A stretch of 64,000 bases of DNA from Rhododendron vialii. Lineage: Eukaryota > Streptophyta > Magnoliopsida > Ericales > Ericaceae. The notes under the pieces were generated by a model. It ran no database searches. It saw only the letters and a program-made list of their open reading frames with translations, and was not told where the DNA came from. The position numbers and the translations under genes were made by a program. Location: contig NC_080562.1 of NCBI RefSeq assembly GCF_030253575.1, forward strand, positions 30,893,852-30,957,851. Direction: 5' to 3'. This document shows positions 11,360 through 23,100 of the stretch, in pieces (positions within the stretch are counted from its first letter, which is position 1; each line of letters starts with the position of its first letter).

Positions 11360-14300
11360 GCATATGTGTGTATGTGTGTGTGCACGCATGTGTACATACT
11401 GTTTACACCCATTTTGGACACTTTTTGAAAGAGCCAATGATTGAGTGTCACATGGCAAGTGGGCCCAAGTCCAAGTGCGAAAAGGATCAACGGTTGAAGA
11501 ACCAATCCCAAAATGATAAAGGTACACTAGATTTGCCCTACCCTAATATTCAGCAACAAACTCCTACTTTTTAGGGTAGTTGAGATTTTTCAGGGTTTGA
11601 TTGCATTCACAGGCAGATTCTCAGGGAATATTCCTTCATTCCCCTGGATTTTAAGCATTAAAAAGGTTAAATACGTGAGGATCAGTCATGAATGCCACGT
11701 GGCACTTAATGAAACACGTTTCAATTGAATATGGTTAGTGGGATGAGCAAAATCAGGGAAAAGTCCCTGAAAAATAAGAGTTTTGCTAGTTTTTGACCTA
11801 TCAAAGGGCCACGTGGCAACCGTCAGGGGAATTCTTTCACATCCCACATCAGTTGGGAAGTAAGAGTAGTATATAAGGATTCGCCCGCCAGCTATTGTAT
11901 AACTTAAGGTTAACCTTTTAAGCCACGTGGTTAGGCGAATGGTTAGCAGGTCAACTGGGGCGGGTCGTTACAGTTGGTATCAGAGCAAAGCAGAGCACAA
12001 CCCCGGTCTACATGGTGGGGGCTACCTCTAGAATCTGGTACAAGCATACTGATTATACTGTACAGAGCTATGTGTCACACTATGGCCACAAGAGGTTATT
12101 GGGCCAATGCAACGAGGACGTTGCAGCCAAGATAAGGAGATTGTCACATCCCACATCGGTTGGGATTGTGAAGTAAGAGTAGTATATTAGAATTCGCCCG
12201 CCAGCTACTCTATAACTTGAGGTTAACCTTTTGAGCCACGTGGTTAAATGAATGGTTAGCAGGTCAGCTAGGGCGGGTTGTTACAATTTCGGTTTTCAAT
12301 CAACGTCTACAATCAATTTGAACTCAAAGGAAGTGGTTTGAAGACATAGGACAGGTGTCGCATTCTCAGGGCCTAATTTAAGGGATGGTTGGCAACTTTT
12401 CAGCGCATATTTAGGGAAAATTCCAACACTACAATGGTTACTAGGAGGTTATTGCTACATGAAGCATGAGTGAGCCATGTTTATAGAAGAAATGGTTCGT
12501 GCATGCTTGAAAGAAGGAAAAGGCCTTGAAAAATAAGAGTTGTCACTTTTTGACCGATTTAAAGGGCCACGTGGCATCAATCAAGAAATTTACCGTCAAT
12601 ATCAAAGGTGGTACATATTTATAGTGTTTTTTTAATAAGTGGGAGTAGTTTTTTGCAGAGGACACGTGGAGCAATCTCAGGACTTTATCTGTTGTTTTCA
12701 GGGTCTTTACTACTATAAATAGGAGAAAATAGGGCAGGCCCAAGGCTCTCGCCTCATCATTTCAATACCAGTTTTACAGCTTCTCAGCATTCACTTTCCA
12801 ACACTTTTCATTTCACACAGACTTGTAATTCCGATATTACTAAGTCCCTGTCTTTTCTTTCCTTTTCCTTTCATGTACTTAGTCAATTTGTTCATGGAAA
12901 TAAAATGGTTTTTGTTTCTTGTTGCATTTTGTTATTCACTAAAATATACGAACTTCACGAGTAAGGTAAATCCAAACCAACATTCCCGGCCTTTCTCAAA
13001 AGGTTGTGGAGCAATCACTTGCATGAGAAGTCAGTATTCCGCGATTCCCTGTCTGTTTAGACCACGTCACGGTCTTGGCACGCCCGTATCACTCGCACTC
13101 AACGTTCCTTGACTGCAGGGTACGTTTCGTTATGTTTTTGGAGCAAACACATACATATGAAAATTTATTCCAACAAAATAATCAAAATGCAAATCCATCA
13201 ACGAAGGGAATGAGATCCGTTTTGAGGATGGAGAAAATTGATTTGAATGTGCCACCATCACTTCTAACTTTTGCACATGCTACAACTATTGATGACTGTA
13301 AAAGAACCATGATATACGAGCTTCCCAGTAAAAGAACCATGATATACGAGCTTCCCAGTAGAGTTCAAACCCCCCCCCCCCCCCCACACACACAGAGAGA
13401 GACCTTGAAAACGATTTGTGGGTGAATTTTTTTTTTTTTTTTGTCAAACTTTAGAGGTACATTCATTGATATGAAAATCATACATCGGGAATGGATAGCC
13501 ATCCACAAGGAGAGGGGAAAGCAATCACAAATGAGGCCTAAACTCACAAACGAACATAAATGACCTCACACAAACAAGACTCACTCCGACCTTGAAAAGC
13601 CATCAAGACGACGTAGAAAACCCACCACAACAACACCCACAATGAGTGAGAGAAAGTCCCACATAGGGGAAGAAAACAAAACAAAAAAAAAAGCAGCAAA
13701 CAAAAACTAAAGCAAAACCTATGAGCAAACAGTAGATCCACACCCCTTAGTCCAGCTGCCCAAAAACGCCGATCAAAACTCTCACTGTCGCCACCGCTGC
13801 TGCCACAAGGGTGGCCGAGACACAACAAAGGCCACAGAACAAAACCTTGATCACCACAGCAACCATACCCCATCGTACAGCACCACCAACTGCTATCTCC
13901 GTCCCAAGAAATTACGCCCTTGTCAGGGCGCGAACGACAAACCTATGTGACGCACAGAACAGCAAGAACGAGCCTGGCCTGATAACGTCGATGGAACTGC
14001 TGGACGATCGAAAAGAAGAGCACACAATGAGGAAGATCAGACAAAGGAGCACACTTGCAGACTGCTCTGGCGACAATTGGCTCTGTTGACGTCAGAGCTC
14101 GCAGATATCAGGGGGGATAAATCTGAAAGGGGGAAAGAGAGTGGGGAAAGAAGCAGGGGGGAGGGGCAGGCCCCTCCCCCAGGAAAACTCTAAGCGTCGA
14201 AACTCTTAAAGAGAGAGAGAGAGAAGATTTGTGGGTGATTTACACTGATATCGTGTATTCAATGTATAATTGTGTGGTGATAATTCGTAAATGATGGTAG

Positions 14301-14630
14301 TTGGCATCAAGAGGCCTTTGGCCCAATGGCATCATGGGGTGCACTTAGGTTTGAGGAGTTCAACTCCTCTAAGTTGCTAAGCTAATTATTCTAACAATAC
14401 TAACTTTCGCCAAGCAAAAGAAAAATGATCGTGGTTGGCAACTTGGCTTGTAACAAAGGTCCTGCAAAGGCATTAGTTGGTTTTCTAGCTTGCATGTAGT
14501 GGCACTAAACAAAAACATTATTAGCTCATAATCAAAAATTACTAAATTAGCATGAGAGGTCTTTTCTGAGGAAAGAGGGGGAAAAAGGAAAATAAAAAAA
14601 TAAGGAAACAGAACGAGATTATAATTCCAA

Positions 14631-14711
<81 letters not shown>

Positions 14712-15385
14712 TTAATTTGTTAATTACCAATGTTCTTTCCAATGATAGCAGCATGAACTGGTGACTTGTTTCTGATCCTCCATTTGACAAAGCAATTCCC
14801 CACGGGATTCTCCATAAGCAGCTTAACAAGATCAACAAAACCCGCTTCTGCTGCCAAATACAGCACAGACTTCCCTTCCTTATTAACCGAATACCATGCG
14901 CTTGGATTCTTATTGATAAGAATCCAAGCCACCTTCCGATGACGATGCCCTAACGCCTCATGCAATGCAGTATTACCCTCTTCATTCTCCAATTCCAAAG
15001 CACCTTCTCTCCAATCACAATTGATCAGTAGCGTGACAAGCAACGAGTCACCTGCTCTTGCTGCGATGTGGAGTGGAGCGTCGCCTTTAGAGTTTTTTTC
15101 AGCAACATAGAATGGCAAGTCCTTGCAAAGAAGCTTAACGATCTCATAGTGTCCACAGCTTGTTGCAATATGCAGAACTGTGTTTCTCTGAGGATCTAGT
15201 TGGACACCGCCGGCTGATGAGCGATATTGCCCATCTAGATTGCCATGTTCCCTCGCTTTTTTGAATTCAAGAATATTACCTTTTGTAGTTGCTCTGTACA
15301 GTTCGGGGTCCATAGACTCCACCATCGCATAGCTCTCGTCTTCCTCAGCCTCCTCCAACAAACCAGGATTTCCGGGTTCTGACAT
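9191..15385 (-). CDS. Ankyrin-repeat/PGG-domain membrane protein (ACD6/ITN1-like), gene B
   Basis: Exons 15385-14728, 10930-10395 and 9835-9191 (minus strand) give 612 residues with phases identical to gene A. The protein starts MSEPGNPGLLEEAEEDESY, slightly different from the MSVPKNPG of its paralogues. Ankyrin repeats fill exons 1 and 2. Exon 3 encodes RLTCMALRVAGAP, the ENYKDKVNAVLVV first membrane segment, the PGG motif (NVPGGYNNSNPDQG) and three further hydrophobic segments. Exon 3 is the most diverged of the four recent copies (for example FNVPGG for FTVPGG, and LLVDDLCSM for QLGDLSSM). Intron 1 is 3.8 kb because a TRIM, a retroposon and microsatellites sit in it. The family role is defence or stress signalling at membranes; the specific role is unknown. 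Confidence 0.87.
11286..11357. repeat. CT microsatellite in gene B intron 1
   Basis: An uninterrupted CT dinucleotide run of about 72 bases. It is probably length-polymorphic. Long open frames across it are artefacts of the repeat. Confidence 0.9.
11390..13115 (+). mobile_element. Possible LTR retrotransposon remnant (LTR-like) around the TRIM
   Basis: Sequence on both sides of the TRIM has LTR-like character: a TATA box with downstream transcript-like sequence (ACTATAAATAGG near 12712) and an end rich in CACGCCCGTATCACTCGCAC near 13080-13100, similar in style to plant gypsy LTR ends. No coding region and no partner LTR were found. A solo LTR or fragment is the best guess, held weakly. Confidence 0.3.
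11835..12285 (+). mobile_element. TRIM element in gene B intron 1
   Basis: Direct LTR-like repeats lie at 11835-11972 and 12142-12285 (both about 140 bp, sharing CATCCCACATC and GGTTAACCTTTT). The first is followed by TTGGTATCAGAGC (about 11974-11986), the tRNA-Met primer-binding site. The internal region is about 170 bp and noncoding. The flanks AATTC and ATTTC could be a mutated 5-bp target duplication. The LTRs differ at several positions, so it is an old copy. Confidence 0.7.
13426..14225 (-). mobile_element. Non-LTR retroposon with poly(A) and target duplication
   Basis: A T-run at 13426-13442 (a poly(A) tail on the minus strand) begins an approximately 800-bp unit. The unit is flanked by a 13-bp direct repeat, GATTTGTGGGTGA, at 13413-13425 and 14226-14238. 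This is the signature of LINE-mediated retroposition. The minus strand has an open frame (13544-13873), but I recognise no reverse transcriptase or host protein in it, so it is a truncated LINE 3' part or a non-autonomous family. It lies in gene B intron 1, in the same orientation as the gene. Confidence 0.6.
14308..14395 (+). mobile_element. Possible tRNA-derived SINE fragment
   Basis: A GGCCCAATGGCATCATGGGGTG stretch followed by GGAGTTCAACTCC resembles the A and B boxes of a tRNA-derived SINE head. No tail or target duplication is clear. Low confidence. Confidence 0.3.
14635..14709. repeat. GA microsatellite beside the gene B intron-1 donor
   Basis: An AG run of 75 bases. In the transcript of gene B it is a CU repeat starting about 18 bases after the exon-1 splice donor (14727). 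Shorter runs occupy the same place in genes C and E. Confidence 0.9.
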
Positions 15386-15790
15386 TTCTCAAATGACTCA
15401 CTTCTCTCAGTCTAATTTTTGCATTACAAATGTAAAAAACACTCTCATGCATGTCTTTTTCTGTTAAATTTGCTATCAGTGACTAGATTTCTTGCCAGAT
15501 TCAATATATAATCTACTTAAACAAATGAACTTTCTTATTTTTCTAGTCTTATGTATGGGCTTAACTTGAATCTTTAATATGAGTCCAAATGCCAAGAAAG
15601 TATAGTGGAAAAGTTTTGGACATTCAAAGGAAACCATGACACGCAATGTTCCAGTCGTGAGTCAGCCTCTTTAATAGGAGTAAGACAACATTTTGGACAA
15701 TATCTAGGAAAAGTCCTGGATCCTTCATGGACTCAAGTTCTATGGAGCAATATTTTTTTGCTGATTATACAAGAATATATTGGAGACTCT
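15386..15790. promoter_or_regulatory. Upstream flank of gene B (duplicated promoter region)
   Basis: This non-coding stretch matches the upstream flanks of genes A, C and E; for example, GACATTCAAAGGAAACCATGACA recurs with few changes. It presumably contains the basal promoter. No TATA box can be placed with confidence. Confidence 0.4.
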
Positions 15791-15945
15791 TGGGCCTAGC
15801 TCAAGCGGTCGTGTAGCTCCCCTTTGGGAGTGAGAGGTTGTGGGTTCAATTCCAATGGAGAGAAGGTCAGTACCCTTTGTGGTAATCACTAACAACTAAC
15901 TAGTAACTCTACTAACATCCGTATGACAAAAAAAAAAAAAAAAAA
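15791..15945 (+). mobile_element. tRNA-derived SINE upstream of gene B
   Basis: A tRNA-like head (TGGGCCTAGCTCAAGCGGTC as A box, GGGTTCAATTCC as B box) is followed by about 70 bp and a poly(A) tail at 15928-15945. The flanks AGAATATATTGGAGACTC and AGAATATACTTGAGTCC look like a degraded target duplication. Paralogue flanks have the uninterrupted site (near 6760 and 23815, AAGAATATACTCGAG and AAGAATATACTAGAG), so the insertion is specific to B. It is not a functional tRNA gene, because there is no foldable acceptor stem and a tail is present. Confidence 0.65.
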
Positions 15946-18554
15946 GAATATACTTGAGTCCATTACAAAGAAACATTGAATCTAATGTGTTATTTTTTGC
16001 TACTAAAACTAATGTGTTTGTTGAAAGAAAGGGCAAAGTCAATCGACGCGTCCATGGCCTATCAGGATTATTTGGAGGTGGCTGGAACATGATAAAATTA
16101 AGCATGAATTTTCTTATTTTATGAAAGCAGCTGCAGGGTTATCTTCTGTTCATACCCAAACAAGACATGTTCCTTGATTCTTCCCCTTTCACAGAAACTA
16201 TGAAGAGAAAATTTTAATAACAAATTTTTACAATAGAAATTCAATTGAAGTGCCGAGGGGGTTGGTTGAGCTATTAGTTTACTATTCACTGCACATATCG
16301 GCCAAATACTAAGAACGACAAATCATCATGATAATGGATAACTTGCTCACCTGATCAGTCTTTGGATCAAGAATTGGTTGATGCAATACATGGGCAACCA
16401 CAGCCAACCCTCCAAAACTCAGCGGGACATGGAAACTGAGCAAGTAAAAAGCCAATGTGTCCATAGACTCCATACACTCCCACTGTCCCATAGAACATAT
16501 GATCCCAACACCGAAAACTCCTATTAACCACGTCAAACAGAACCCACTATTTGAATTAGTGTACCCTTCAAAGAAGCGTGATAAACATATATATAGAGAA
16601 AAAGACTGTTAAATTTTTTTAAGAAACAGATATGAGTGTTAGTTATATGCGAAGGCCCGCCTGACTCTTTCAGTCTAGAGTTGAATACAATGTGTATGGG
16701 AATTTTCTATCACATACCGGCGGATTTCTTTTTTCAGTTCTGATACTTACATAAAAGGGGATCATTCATTTATAAAAGTGGTCAGCCCCTTTGAATTGTG
16801 AGAAAGGCAGAGAAAAGAAAAGAAACAAGAATCCAATCACTTTTTTGGATAACAAAAAGGGGTGAGGAAGGATAAGAAATGAAGGGGGAAAATGAGTTTT
16901 TATTGGTCCATTATTGTTTTTCTGGTCAATTTTACGTGATTTTGGTGAGAAATCCATACCATTTCTTTTCTCCCTTTCTCACTATCAGAAGGGCCTGTAA
17001 CAGTGTAAGAATTATTTATGGTCTTGAGATCATTCCAAAGAATACAAAATATACAAAACAAGCAAATTAGGGAAACACAAAATAGCACTCTCCCTAAATT
17101 TATTTGATGTTACATTCATATTATTTATCTGGAATAGTTGGCCAAAATGAACATAAGAAAAATAAAAATCCTGCGAGGGATTTTAAACCAACTACTGGGA
17201 TACATATGAGATATAGTGGGATATCGGACTAACAGCCCATCCTGTAAGAAAAGTAAAGAAAGCATTCAAATTTGAGCAATTCTACGGTCACCGCATATGG
17301 TGACCATGCGATGTGTCACCATTGCACTTTTAGAAAGTTTACCGCCACATGACCAATGGGGCGCAATCTACCATACTACATTAGTGACACGCATCCAAAA
17401 TACTGTCACCAAATTATTAGTGTTGAAATTTCTCACCAAATCACACATTCATTTGGATTGATTTGGTAAGAAATGGTGTCATATGTTAAAAACAATATTT
17501 TTTTATTGGCTTCCTTTTCCTTTCTTGAAGAGATTCGGTAAGAAATTATTCCCCTTTCTCATCACTTCCTTTCTAACCATCCAAATTCCAAAGGCACCGT
17601 AAAGAATAAAAGGGTAGCTAACAAAATTCAGACCCACAAAATAGGTTTTCATAGAGCAGAGTTATTGATCAGCAGAATTCTAACACTACGGAACGAACTG
17701 GTTTCACACCGGGAGAACAGGGGAATCGAAAGACCAGGGCATAAAAATAAATAAATAATGACAAGAAATTAGAAGAGGTGGTGATGGGTATTGTTGTACC
17801 TCAAATACTTTAGCTGTTTATTCTTCTTTGATGCAAGAACACTTGATACATAACTTACAGCCACTTTGGATGAGATGAAGTGATTTCAAGGGAAAAGAAA
17901 AGAAAAGAAAACGTTTTGGTTTCTAGCCAAATCACTAATTTGGATTAACTATTTTGGTGAGAAAAGTACCAAAATAAAATATTTTGAGTAACTTCTCCCC
18001 TTTCTCTCTCACAAAAAATGATGGTGAGATTTTGTAAAAAAAAAAAAGGCTCTTTTTTTTTATCTCACCTTTTCTCAACCTCCAAATAGGCTTAGGGTCG
18101 ACTTGGGCGTAAGAAGTGTTGAAGTGAGAAAAGCTGCTGTCTTCGGGGGAGTTTAGAGGGTGGAGGTGAAGAAGATGGGATCAATTTCCCCCCATACTCC
18201 ATTTCTCCATAGGCCTCCATACCCACCTTAGGGCTCCCACACCCGCGCTGACACCAAGAATAACTGTTCATCTCGTAGAAACGCAGCCAGAACTTTCACT
18301 CTTTTTCTTCGGCTGCCTCCCTATTCTTTCTTCCCTCTCCCCATGGCAGCCCCTCCGCCTCTTTCCTCTCCAAGAAATTACATTTGAAATTTTAGTTGGA
18401 AACTATAGGTTCGATGTTTCCAGTTATCTTGAGTTTTAAAATCTTACCACCATTTTGTGTCAAGTTTTGAACAAAATAAGAAAATCCCTAATTCATCCTA
18501 GATCGCGCAATGGAGGACGTATATTTGGTAAGTTTCTTGATCACATATAGTGAC
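15946..18554. other. Intergenic, upstream of gene B
   Basis: No gene is supported. The first part (to about 16160) continues the conserved upstream block. Beyond that the sequence is AT-rich, with short inverted motifs around GGTAAGAAAT (17.4-17.5 kb and 17.9-18.0 kb). A short stretch at 16.3-16.5 kb could encode a membrane-like peptide on the minus strand, but I do not recognise it. Confidence 0.4.
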
Positions 18555-18875
18555 GAGGGCGACTATTCACAGTGCCGTATTTTCTTTCATAATCCATTAC
18601 ATTTCGGTAAATAGTTGTTGAAAATCATACATAACATTTCAGTAAATAGCTGTTGAAAACAAGATTATATTTCAGTAACTACATGTCGAAAATATGTTCA
18701 ATCTTCGGTAAACAACTGCCGAACATACATTTTTGATAAATAACTGTTAAAAAAATATTATATTTAGGTAATTATATGTTGAAAATATATCTCAATTTCA
18801 GTAACTAACTGTCGAGTATAATTAAAAAAATTTAACGGACTAATGGAAAAAATACGAGACTGCAAATAGTAACCC
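18555..18875 (+). mobile_element. 324-bp MITE family, degraded copy 1
   Basis: It has the same architecture as the copies at 18973-19296 and 38753-39076: ends resembling GGGCGACTATTC and its complement, and an internal series of about seven units of roughly 40 bp containing TTCGGTAA...TGTCGAAA half-palindromes. The termini are mutated and no target duplication is visible, so it is the oldest of the three. Confidence 0.65.
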
Positions 18876-18972
18876 AAAGAGATTGCTAGAGGTTTAGTTG
18901 TTGATTAGTAATTTTTTAAAGAAATGAAAGAGCCTAGGGCAATGATGCCTCAAATAAACTTACTTCTTTTTA

Positions 18973-19296
18973 GGGCGCCGCTATTCGCAGCCCTTTATTT
19001 TCTTCCGTAGCCCACTACATTTCGGTAAATAGTTGTTGAAAATCATAAATAACATTTCGGTAAATTGCTGTTGAAAACAAGATTATATTTCGGTAACTAC
19101 ATGTCGAACATATGTTCAATTTTCGGTAAACAACTGCCGAACATGCATTTTCGGTAAATATCTGTTGAAAAAAATATTATATTTCGGTAATTAGATGCTG
19201 AAAATATATCTCAATTTCGGTAACTAACTGTCGAGTATAATTAAAAAAATTTAACGGGCTATGGGAGTAAATAGAGGGCTGTGAATAGCAGCGCCC
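18973..19296 (+). mobile_element. 324-bp MITE family, copy 2
   Basis: The terminal inverted repeat GGGCGCCGCTATTCGCAG pairs with CTGTGAATAGCAGCGCCC. An exact 8-bp target duplication, TCTTTTTA, lies at 18965-18972 and 19297-19304. The interior is a row of about seven units in which TTTCGGTAA is followed by TGNCGAAA. It has no coding capacity. An 8-bp duplication suggests hAT-type transposition, although the ends do not start with the common CAG. Confidence 0.8.
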
Positions 19297-19402
19297 TCTT
19301 TTTATAGTAGTTCTTTCTTTACGTGCATGCATATAATAAATATTATTTATTACATAAATATCTGACCAATTTTTTTAAGTCAGCAAATATATAAAAATTA
19401 TA

Positions 19403-19682
19403 CTCTCTCCGTCCATTTTTAAGTGTCCTGCTTCGTAACTCTAACTTATTAAGAAAACATCATCATTACACTTTTTACATTAACTTTTACAAACACTTTT
19501 CCGACTTACCTTCTATGGAGACATCATCATTACACTTTTACTCATTAACTTTTCAAAATGGAATTTACTTTTAGGGGCAAAATAAAAAATATACCAATTT
19601 TTACCCACTAACTTTACAAAATGAATACTTATTAAGGGACATCCCAAAATAGAATACTGGACTTTAAAAAAGGGACGGAGGA
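19403..19682. mobile_element. Stowaway-like MITE
   Basis: Ends CTCTCTCCGTCC and GGGACGGAG are inverted, the left end is flanked by TA, and the AT-rich interior is about 280 bp. A related element lies at 37537-37821. The CTCCCTCCGTCC end is typical of Tc1/mariner-derived Stowaway elements in plants. Confidence 0.65.
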
Positions 19683-20000
19683 CAAATGTTTGTATACATG
19701 TTCTCCACCACTAACCTCAAATCTACACACACATTACACATGCAAATATACTTCAGATCAAACGAGTCTTCAAAACAAAAAACAAAAGAAGAAAAGGTCT
19801 AATTAGATATGGGCATTACTCATTACATCTGTATATGCTCCTTTTCCTACTAATTTACACATGTATTAACAATAATTGTGGTCTAATTATACAAACCACA
19901 TACCACCAGACCAACAGTTCATTGGTCCCAATCCACTTATTCCACAACTAGATTACACACACAAGACACATAACACAAGGCTAGGTTCCAAATCTTCCCC
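19683..20000. other. Distal 3' flank of gene C
   Basis: Noncoding. It aligns with 37.40-37.93 kb downstream of gene E (shared GATCAAACGAGTCTT and GCTCCTTTTCCTACTAA), except for a Stowaway-like insertion in E. It belongs to the duplication unit. Confidence 0.6.
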
Positions 20001-20089
20001 GTCCTTCTATCTCAAATTCCTTCTCCACCACACGATCGGTTTTTTGAGACTGACCGTGTCGTGGAGAAAAGATTTGAAACAAAAGGACG
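20001..20089. repeat. Inverted repeat in the 3' flank of gene C
   Basis: Arms of about 39 bases: the left arm runs GTCCTTCTATCTC to CACGATCGG, and the right arm runs CTGACCGTGTCGTGG to AAAAGGAC. They pair at about three quarters of positions around a short loop. It lies 25 bases after the stop codon of gene C, so it is probably in the 3' UTR. Confidence 0.6.
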
Positions 20090-20113
20090 CAAAAGATAAG
20101 GGAACGGATTTCA

Positions 20114-23100
20114 TTAATCTTCACTTTCATCATGTTCGGTATAGCTTCCAAAGGTGTATAGTAGGAGGCGAAATGGAAAGTATGAGAGTCGGCGAAAGAT
20201 GCAGTAGTTGGATGAACCCAAGAAGCAGAGGGGCACGAAGAGTGCTGCTAGCACGATGACGACGTTGGAGCCCATAACCAGAATAATATTGCCAAGCCAA
20301 CTGCCTTTGCTCACCACAACGTAAAGACCCGCCATGAAAGCTATGGACATCATGGCTAGCGCAATAGCTAGAAGTGGCACTACTAATTTCAAGGCAACAT
20401 GCATCGAACTGAGATCACCAAGCTGTGCGCATATGAGAGTGATGGTGACTATGATGGAGCTGTACATAGCTATGGTGTCGCAAATCACAAATTCCTGAAA
20501 CTTCAATTTTGCTAGCATGGTTGCCATGCCTTGGTCCGGGTCAGAATTGTTGTAGCCACCAGGGACAGTGAAACCAGCAGTGAAAGTTACAGTCACGACT
20601 AGTGTTGCCACCAGTAGAACTACATTGACCTTGTCCTTGTAGTTCTCTAATTCGGCATTTTGCCCAGCACTTGAGGTTTGTCTGGAAACATTTGTGTGTG
20701 GAGATCGTGGAGCACCAGCAACTCTCAAGGCCATCCATGTCAGTCGCTGCAGAACATAGGGTGTAAATTTCTACAGGAAAATCTTACATGCACAAAAACA
20801 AAATACAGAAAAGTGCAAATAACAGTCACGACACACTCCCTCTGTCAGAGCTGGCTCAATGGAACTAAAGGCCAACAATCCAAGATAGGCCTTTTCACAT
20901 TTGATCATAGTCTTGTAGAAATTCCTATTCGAAGTGATCTTTCTAGCTTTCTGAGATGCAAGATCGATTATTAAATCTTCATACTAAAGTTCTGCAAACA
21001 ATTTTCTTACAAATTGGTAGTAAATCGACTCATCTAATCTATCCCTTTTGACATCGAAATGTTTCTGCTGTTTTAGGCCTTCTCTTTTAATTGGGTCCCT
21101 TTTCGCCATGCATCATTTTATATACTACATCAAATCAATGCAAATTTGGGACCGTTTCAATATGGAGCCTTAAAAGAAAAATCTTTTTGTATAGACCAAA
21201 ACTCTTCTAGGTTTTCTGGGCATTTGTTATATCTTCAGCGTACTTGTATCTAGAACATACCTTCCGAAATGATGCCATTGTTTCCATATATTCCTCAGCA
21301 ATGTCCAGCACTGTTAGCCCGTCTTTGTTTCTGAGCTCTAGGTCAACCCTCTCATCCCATGTTAGAGCGCTAACTATCCTGGGATGCCCACAAATGGTGG
21401 CGAGATGTAAAGGTGTGTTTCCTTCATCATCCTTCTCATTTAAGAGTTTCTCCAGCTCTGGCATTTTGAGCATAGAACTAACTGCTTTGTCATTTCCACT
21501 CTTGACTGCGACATGAAAGATATTCTGACCTTGTAAAGTGAGCAGTTCCCTTGAATCAGGGCAGTGCTGGAGCATCCCTTGGATTATGTCGACATGGCCT
21601 TCGCTCGATGCTGTGTGAATTGGAAAGAAACCGCATAGGTCCCTTTGGTAAGTGGCAGCGCAAAAATTGCTTAGCAAGAACTTGACACCGTCAAGAAAAC
21701 CTACAGATGCAGAAAAGTGAAGTGCATTTCTCCCCTCATCACATCTCAAATTGAAGGAGGACTGGTCCTTTTCCCACAATATCCTTAGGACATCTGAATA
21801 TAATTCTCAACAAAAGCTGGTGTTAGGACTTAGGACTGAAAGTGAAAATGTTTCCAATGAAGGTGAAGTCAAGGATGCAAATTCGAAACCATTTCAGAGG
21901 AAAAAAAGACAGATTTCCAGTTAGCAGATAGGAAAATAATCGCAAAATGCAACAGGTCAAGTATGCATAAAATGATTGGCATTCGGCATTATTGGTGACG
22001 TGTGTGATCATTTTTGGAAAGGGATAATGGTGTTTGATGCTTTAAAACTTCTTACTCAGGGTTCAAACAGGACCACCATTTCTACAAGATAAATTTCAAA
22101 ATATGATCAAAGATGAGCATGAGAAAATAATGGTTTCTTTAGTAAGTTTTCTCTTCCTTTTTGTTATCGTATGTCAGTTTATTTCCTAAATGAAAATTAA
22201 CCATCCTTTTCACAAGGACAGAGAGAATTAATAAAACATTGCAAGTTTCAGAGAAATAAGAAAAATGGAAACAATAAAAGAGAATAATTCTAGACACACT
22301 CACACACATGGACACATGCACACATGCACACAAAGAGAGAGAGAGACAATAACCAATACCCACATAATCCCCAAATGCTTGGAGACAGACAGAGTCGGTT
22401 TTGAGCTAAAGCTTGCGTTGTGGCAACTTTAGGCCCCCAATTATTTTTTATTTTTTTTTGCATTTTAGGGGCCCTCCTACTTTTTGACCTATAATAAAGT
22501 TCAACAAAAAGGGCCTCATTTTCAATTTTCGCTCTAGGACTCCGAAAAGTTAGGGCCGGCTCTGGAGACAAACTTAAGCTTTTGTCAATACATACACAAA
22601 GTTGCTGCACTAAAAAATATTTATCACTGAAATACCAGTTGCCTTGTACCTCCAAAAACTGAGGAACTCAAGGGGCATTATTCTGTGGAACCATGCCCCC
22701 AAATCAAGTCGAAAGGCATCAGAGAGAGAGAGAGAGAGAGAAGGATGGGACACTTAATATAGTAATTACCTATGTGCTTCCCGAGGATAGCAGCATGAAC
22801 TGGTGACTTATTCCTGATCCGCCCTTCGACACTGTATATCCCAGCAGGATTCTCCATTAGCAGCTTAACAAGACCAACAAAACCTGCTTCTGCTGCCAGA
22901 TACAGCACGGACTTCCCTTCCTTATTAACTGAATACCATGCGCTTTGGTTCCTATCAATGAGAATTCGAGCCACCTTCTGATGACGATGCCCTAAAGCCT
23001 CATGCAATGCAGTATTACGCTCTTCATTCTCCAATTCCAAAGCACCTTCTCTCAAATCACAATTGATTAGTAGAGTGACTAGCAATGAGTCACCTACTCT

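Noticed and set aside
11230-11574. Open frames across the CT/GA repeat (Leu-Ser or Arg-Glu runs)
   Set aside because: They exist only because a dinucleotide repeat has no stop codons; there are no homologues or codon structure.
15791-15870. Functional tRNA gene
   Set aside because: The A and B boxes are present but the cloverleaf does not close, and a poly(A) tail and target duplication show a SINE.
18555-19296. CRISPR-like regularly spaced repeats
   Set aside because: The roughly 40-bp units are degenerate half-palindromes within a transposon in a plant genome; there are no unique spacers and no cas genes.
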